Source: Neurospora intermedia (taxonomy: Eukaryota > Ascomycota > Sordariomycetes > Sordariales > Sordariaceae). Taken from it: a stretch of 64,000 nt of DNA. Below are positions 60,569-64,000 of this stretch, piece after piece. The position numbers and the translations under genes are program-made. The stretch covers positions 2,852,001-2,916,000 of the forward strand of contig BTPP01000006.1 in assembly GCA_037102815.1 (NCBI GenBank), in the 5' to 3' direction. The first letter of the stretch is position 1. Each line of letters starts with the position of its first letter. The notes beneath the pieces are model-generated. The model made no database searches. It was not told the origin of the DNA and was given only the letters and a program-made list of their open reading frames with translations.

Positions 60569-61566
60569 GCTACTACAGACTGCTAGGGTACGACGACGGC
60601 ATGGTATGATTAATTGTCGGACACGTGGAACGAACTTGATGAACTTTTTACTCCTTCATCTGAGTACGATGGGATATGGTACTACTTTTGCGGTTGGCTC
60701 TATGTGATTACACGCTGATAGATTTATGCACCTATTTTCATGCTGCCCGTAGTAGACAGGCATTTGCGCTTCGAACCATAGCGTGTCCTCTAGACTCCGC
60801 GTATGTACTTAATGTCCGTAAGTAGCTCAGATCCGGGGAAAGTAATCACCACCTTCTCGGTTCTCTGCCTGTCGGTACCGGATAACGTGTTGTATGCTGG
60901 ACCCCTGATCTATGCGGAATACCCCGGAAATTTCGTCGATCATGGTCGTTAGGGCCTACACTACACTATTGGGCTGCAAGCACCCAGTTACAGTTAATGT
61001 AACATGTACAAGAACCGTTTCCATAGATGTGGAAAGGCAGAAGCTTGTTTTGGTTCAATCGTTCCAGACCTGGAGAGGACAACAAACTATGGAGCGTTGC
61101 TGATGCAATATAGACCGTTGTCATATGGGTCAAATGTAGTTCACTATCCAGTTGAGATATGATGAAAAGGCACGGAACTGTGCCGGTACGCGCTGGTCAT
61201 CGCTGTGCCACAGACGTGCTCGCCGAAAGAATGGAAAACGTCTTACAAACCCAGGCCATATACAACTCGTGATTTGAAACGAGATGAGCCATTAAGGGGA
61301 CGAACCGTGTGGGTTTTCAAGGCGGTTGACGTTCATTTCCAAGCTTCCCCGTAGGCCTTCCTTGGCACCCGAAAGCTTACTTGAGGCGATATAGATTCAT
61401 TCAATATCCTTCCGGGGGTAAATATTCCCGACAACTTGTACGAATAAATTATCGATTACTAACTGATATGTCGCCAATTTACCAATGAGGCTGAAGGTAG
61501 GATACCCTAGACATACTTCTCGAAGCGTACGGAACCTTCCCGAGGGTATCGGAGGATTGTCGTAAT

Positions 61567-61584
61567 CATTGAGTTAACTCAATG
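61567..61584. other. 18-bp perfect palindrome
   Basis: CATTGAGTTAACTCAATG is its own reverse complement. It may be a binding site for a dimeric regulator; no associated gene is recognised in this region. Confidence 0.45.
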
Positions 61585-64000
61585 GAGATCTGGCTACACA
61601 ACAGCAGCCACACCTCCATGGAGAGGAGATGAGATGTGCACACTCCTAAGAAATGCGGAGGTGCCATGCTTAGAGGTTTCTGGTGTGGAATCCCACCCAC
61701 TGATATTTGCCCGGATTACATCAGCTTTTTTGCTCAGAGTGCTACATCATTGAGCAAAGCCGCATCAGCAGAGTGTTAGCAACGGTACCATTGTGTGTCT
61801 TAGTACTCTTGGTGTGACACGGTAGATGCGCCTGATGTGATCCGGGGCAGCCACCCGACATTCGTACCAAGTACCAGCATGAACTGGTGCGTCTGCCCCC
61901 CACATTCGGAGTTCATGGGGAAGTACAAGCATGGGCTCGAACTGCTAGTCTCCGGGTAGTCTGGCAGGAATGATAGTGAATCTCATCGCAGGATTGATCA
62001 CACAAGAGTCGAACTCGCAAAAATGGAACTCTGGTCTCAAACCTGGAGTGACCCGCATGGGCGCTTGAAGGCATGGGATGAGTTGAAGGGATTGAGGCCG
62101 TGTATTCTTAACACTTTGGCTCCTTCTTTCTTCTCGTGGCAGTGTCGCGTCAGACCAGTGACACAAGCAAGTTGACCCAATGTCGTGCCACAACGGTGAG
62201 GAGGTCAAGTGAATGAAATCCAAATTAAACGGCAACACAGGGCTGCGCCATTGACAGGAGAGATATCAATACCAACACACAATTGAGTCCTGAGGATGAG
62301 ACATCCCAGCCCGAGGCAGCGGGGTAAGTTGGGGAGAAGAGACGTGTCTTGGCCTTCTATGGCCGCTGAAGAACATGTTGTCCGTGGTGGCTTCAAGACA
62401 AGTCCGGGGCCATGGAGGACAAGCTCGTCCACATGACGAGCCAAATATATGGTGGCTGAGATATCTCGAACCAGATAGATGACGTGGGAGTCTTTCAAAC
62501 TGTCGCCTAGCAGGCAAGTTGCAAAACAAGAGCGGGCGGCGAGTCACCATGACTCCTGTGGAACGGCCAGTTACCATGGTCCATAACCAAATACGGCTTT
62601 GGAGTTCTCGATGGTAACACTTGTCCATCTCAGGTTTGTTGCTCAAATTCCAGAAAAAGGACACTGGCGGCGGGCCGAGCACCAGTGTAATATCTGCAGT
62701 GTCAAGTGGTCCATGAACGGGTCGATGTCTGCGAATTGGCGAGGCTTCGTACGCATGCCAGCGATCTGGGACGGGTTACGACATGCTAAAGATATACTCG
62801 GGCTGCACAAGCAATATCCGGTCAGCCCTTTGTACGAACAGTCAGAACCAATCGAGAAGTGAAGCAAGGCCGAATAGGTGATGCGCTCTGAATTCGAACC
62901 TAGTCCTCTAAGTCAGGAGTTGAAGTTGGGAATTCAGTGGTAACCCATATTCGTGGACATGAATCAATAGCCGGCGGCTGTTGATGTTGGCTGTGCCGCT
63001 TTGTGGGCGGCTATTTTTGCGCCGTTGCTCACGCCAGACTCGAGGAAGATGGAACAAGATGGTTCTTGGAAGATTCGGGCGAAGAGCCGAAGCCACTTGG
63101 TCATCGTTGAGGAGCTGGACAAGATCAAGATGGTGAAAATAGCGGGAGTGTCTTGCAGCTAGGCAGCCTTTGGTCTGTACATACTAAGCTGACGCCAAAA
63201 ACTCGTTACGCTCGCGGCTGAGATGGTGGACACTAACATTGGATTTGGTCGTCATTAGGGCTGATGGTGTCTCCCCAGATCAGTCAAGGACCGTCAGCCC
63301 AAGCAACCTCAAGAGCCATGCGTATTTGTGGTAAAACGACCTCGTGATGGCATGTCTTGGTTGTAGTACTTGTCTTGTATCAGCATCGCCGGCGCACAGG
63401 AAACGGAGGTGCCTGGAAATACTGTGCGGGTAATTGGTGAGGCGCAATACGGGGATGAAAGCTGGGAAAATGAAACGAAACTCACAAGCACTTGAATCCG
63501 CGATAATTCAAGGAAATCAAAGAATTCAAAAATTCAAACTCAAAGTTTTCCATCGAAAATACTGGCCGGTTTCAGCTCAGCCAGAGCAGGAGCAGCCTTT
63601 CGCCCTTCCTTTCATCGGGTAGGTACCTCTACATGCTTAGCGCGAGGTGCACCGTGACGTTCCTGCCTTACTTCCTTCCTTCTCGTCAACGGGTCTCTTT
63701 GAGGGGTATTTTCTTGCATTTTCTTTCCTATTAGCAACAGGTAATTACTGTTTCATGAGAAATCTGATGGTGATTCGTCGCTCTTCCGCTACATAAAGTA
63801 TCCTGATATCAAAACGTGGTGTAAATAAACTCCAAAAGGTTGGTCAGGGGTAAGCTGATTGCCGCGTCGGAGGAGATTTTGGTGGGATGAAGGAGAAGTG
63901 ACAAGTGACAGAACCCCCACAGTTCCCCTCACGCCCCGCTAAAACCCCAGCTGTTCGCAGTTGCGGCCTGTGCGAGCTGACATCATAGGCGGTCTGGGCC

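Larger units (their letters stand above)
57589..64000. other. Long stretch without a convincing gene
   Basis: This 6.4-kb stretch has ordinary composition with short, shadow-like open frames on both strands and no recognisable protein domain, tRNA or 5S rRNA. Simple repeats are a (CT)n run near 58,667-58,685, a CCATC-type array near 59,025-59,048 and a (CAC)n run near 59,403-59,424. There is an 18-bp perfect palindrome at 61,567-61,584 and a spliced-looking mini-frame at 60,366-60,568. It may be a long regulatory region or non-coding transcript for a gene beyond the window. Confidence 0.5.

Noticed and set aside
62266-62682. 138-codon minus-strand open frame
   Set aside because: It overlaps other equally weak frames on both strands and has no recognisable protein features.

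Overview
This window is nuclear DNA of a filamentous ascomycete, most likely a Sordariomycete close to Neurospora. The reasons are short introns (about 48-117 nt) with GTRNGT donors and CTAAC-like branch points, a nit-6-type assimilatory nitrite reductase, proline/serine-rich insertions inside conserved enzymes, and AT-rich blocks that carry the C-to-T/G-to-A decay expected of repeat-induced point mutation (RIP). Gene models were spliced by eye from reading frame, splice consensus and phase. Family calls rest on recognised motifs, not on a search.

Layout. 1-4.9 kb: an N-acetylglucosamine-6-phosphate deacetylase gene (+) converging on a five-exon Lsb5-like VHS/GAT gene (-). 4.9-38.7 kb: one RIP-decayed Mutator-like DNA transposon (MULE-1), about 3.3 kb of its own sequence, with 79-bp perfect terminal inverted repeats and an 8-bp target duplication. 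It is swollen to 33.8 kb by a Ty3/gypsy-type LTR element. That element in turn carries two 11.2-kb copies of a second LTR family in opposite orientations. Every level has its own target-site duplication, so the order of insertion can be read directly. 38.7-44.0 kb: a host gene of unknown function whose third exon is split by a second, unrelated MULE (MULE-2, 39,666-42,986) with 50-bp inverted repeats and an 8-bp duplication. Removing MULE-2 and one copy of the duplication restores one 530-codon reading frame exactly. 44.9-48.2 kb: a six-exon large GTPase of the dynamin/SLIP-GC type. 50.2-52.6 kb: a neutral ceramidase. 53.8-57.6 kb: assimilatory nitrite reductase, with a perfect TCCGCGGA octamer (NIT4-type) and clustered GATA sites upstream. 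57.6-64.0 kb: 6.4 kb with no convincing gene.

The host genes are ordinary and not an operon-like system. The most informative part is the insertion history: two different MULEs landed less than 1 kb apart (in original host coordinates), one in a divergent promoter and one in the neighbouring coding sequence. The first became a landing pad for three LTR elements, giving a 34-kb AT-rich island that is probably heterochromatic. I see no complete, undescribed defence or metabolic system here.
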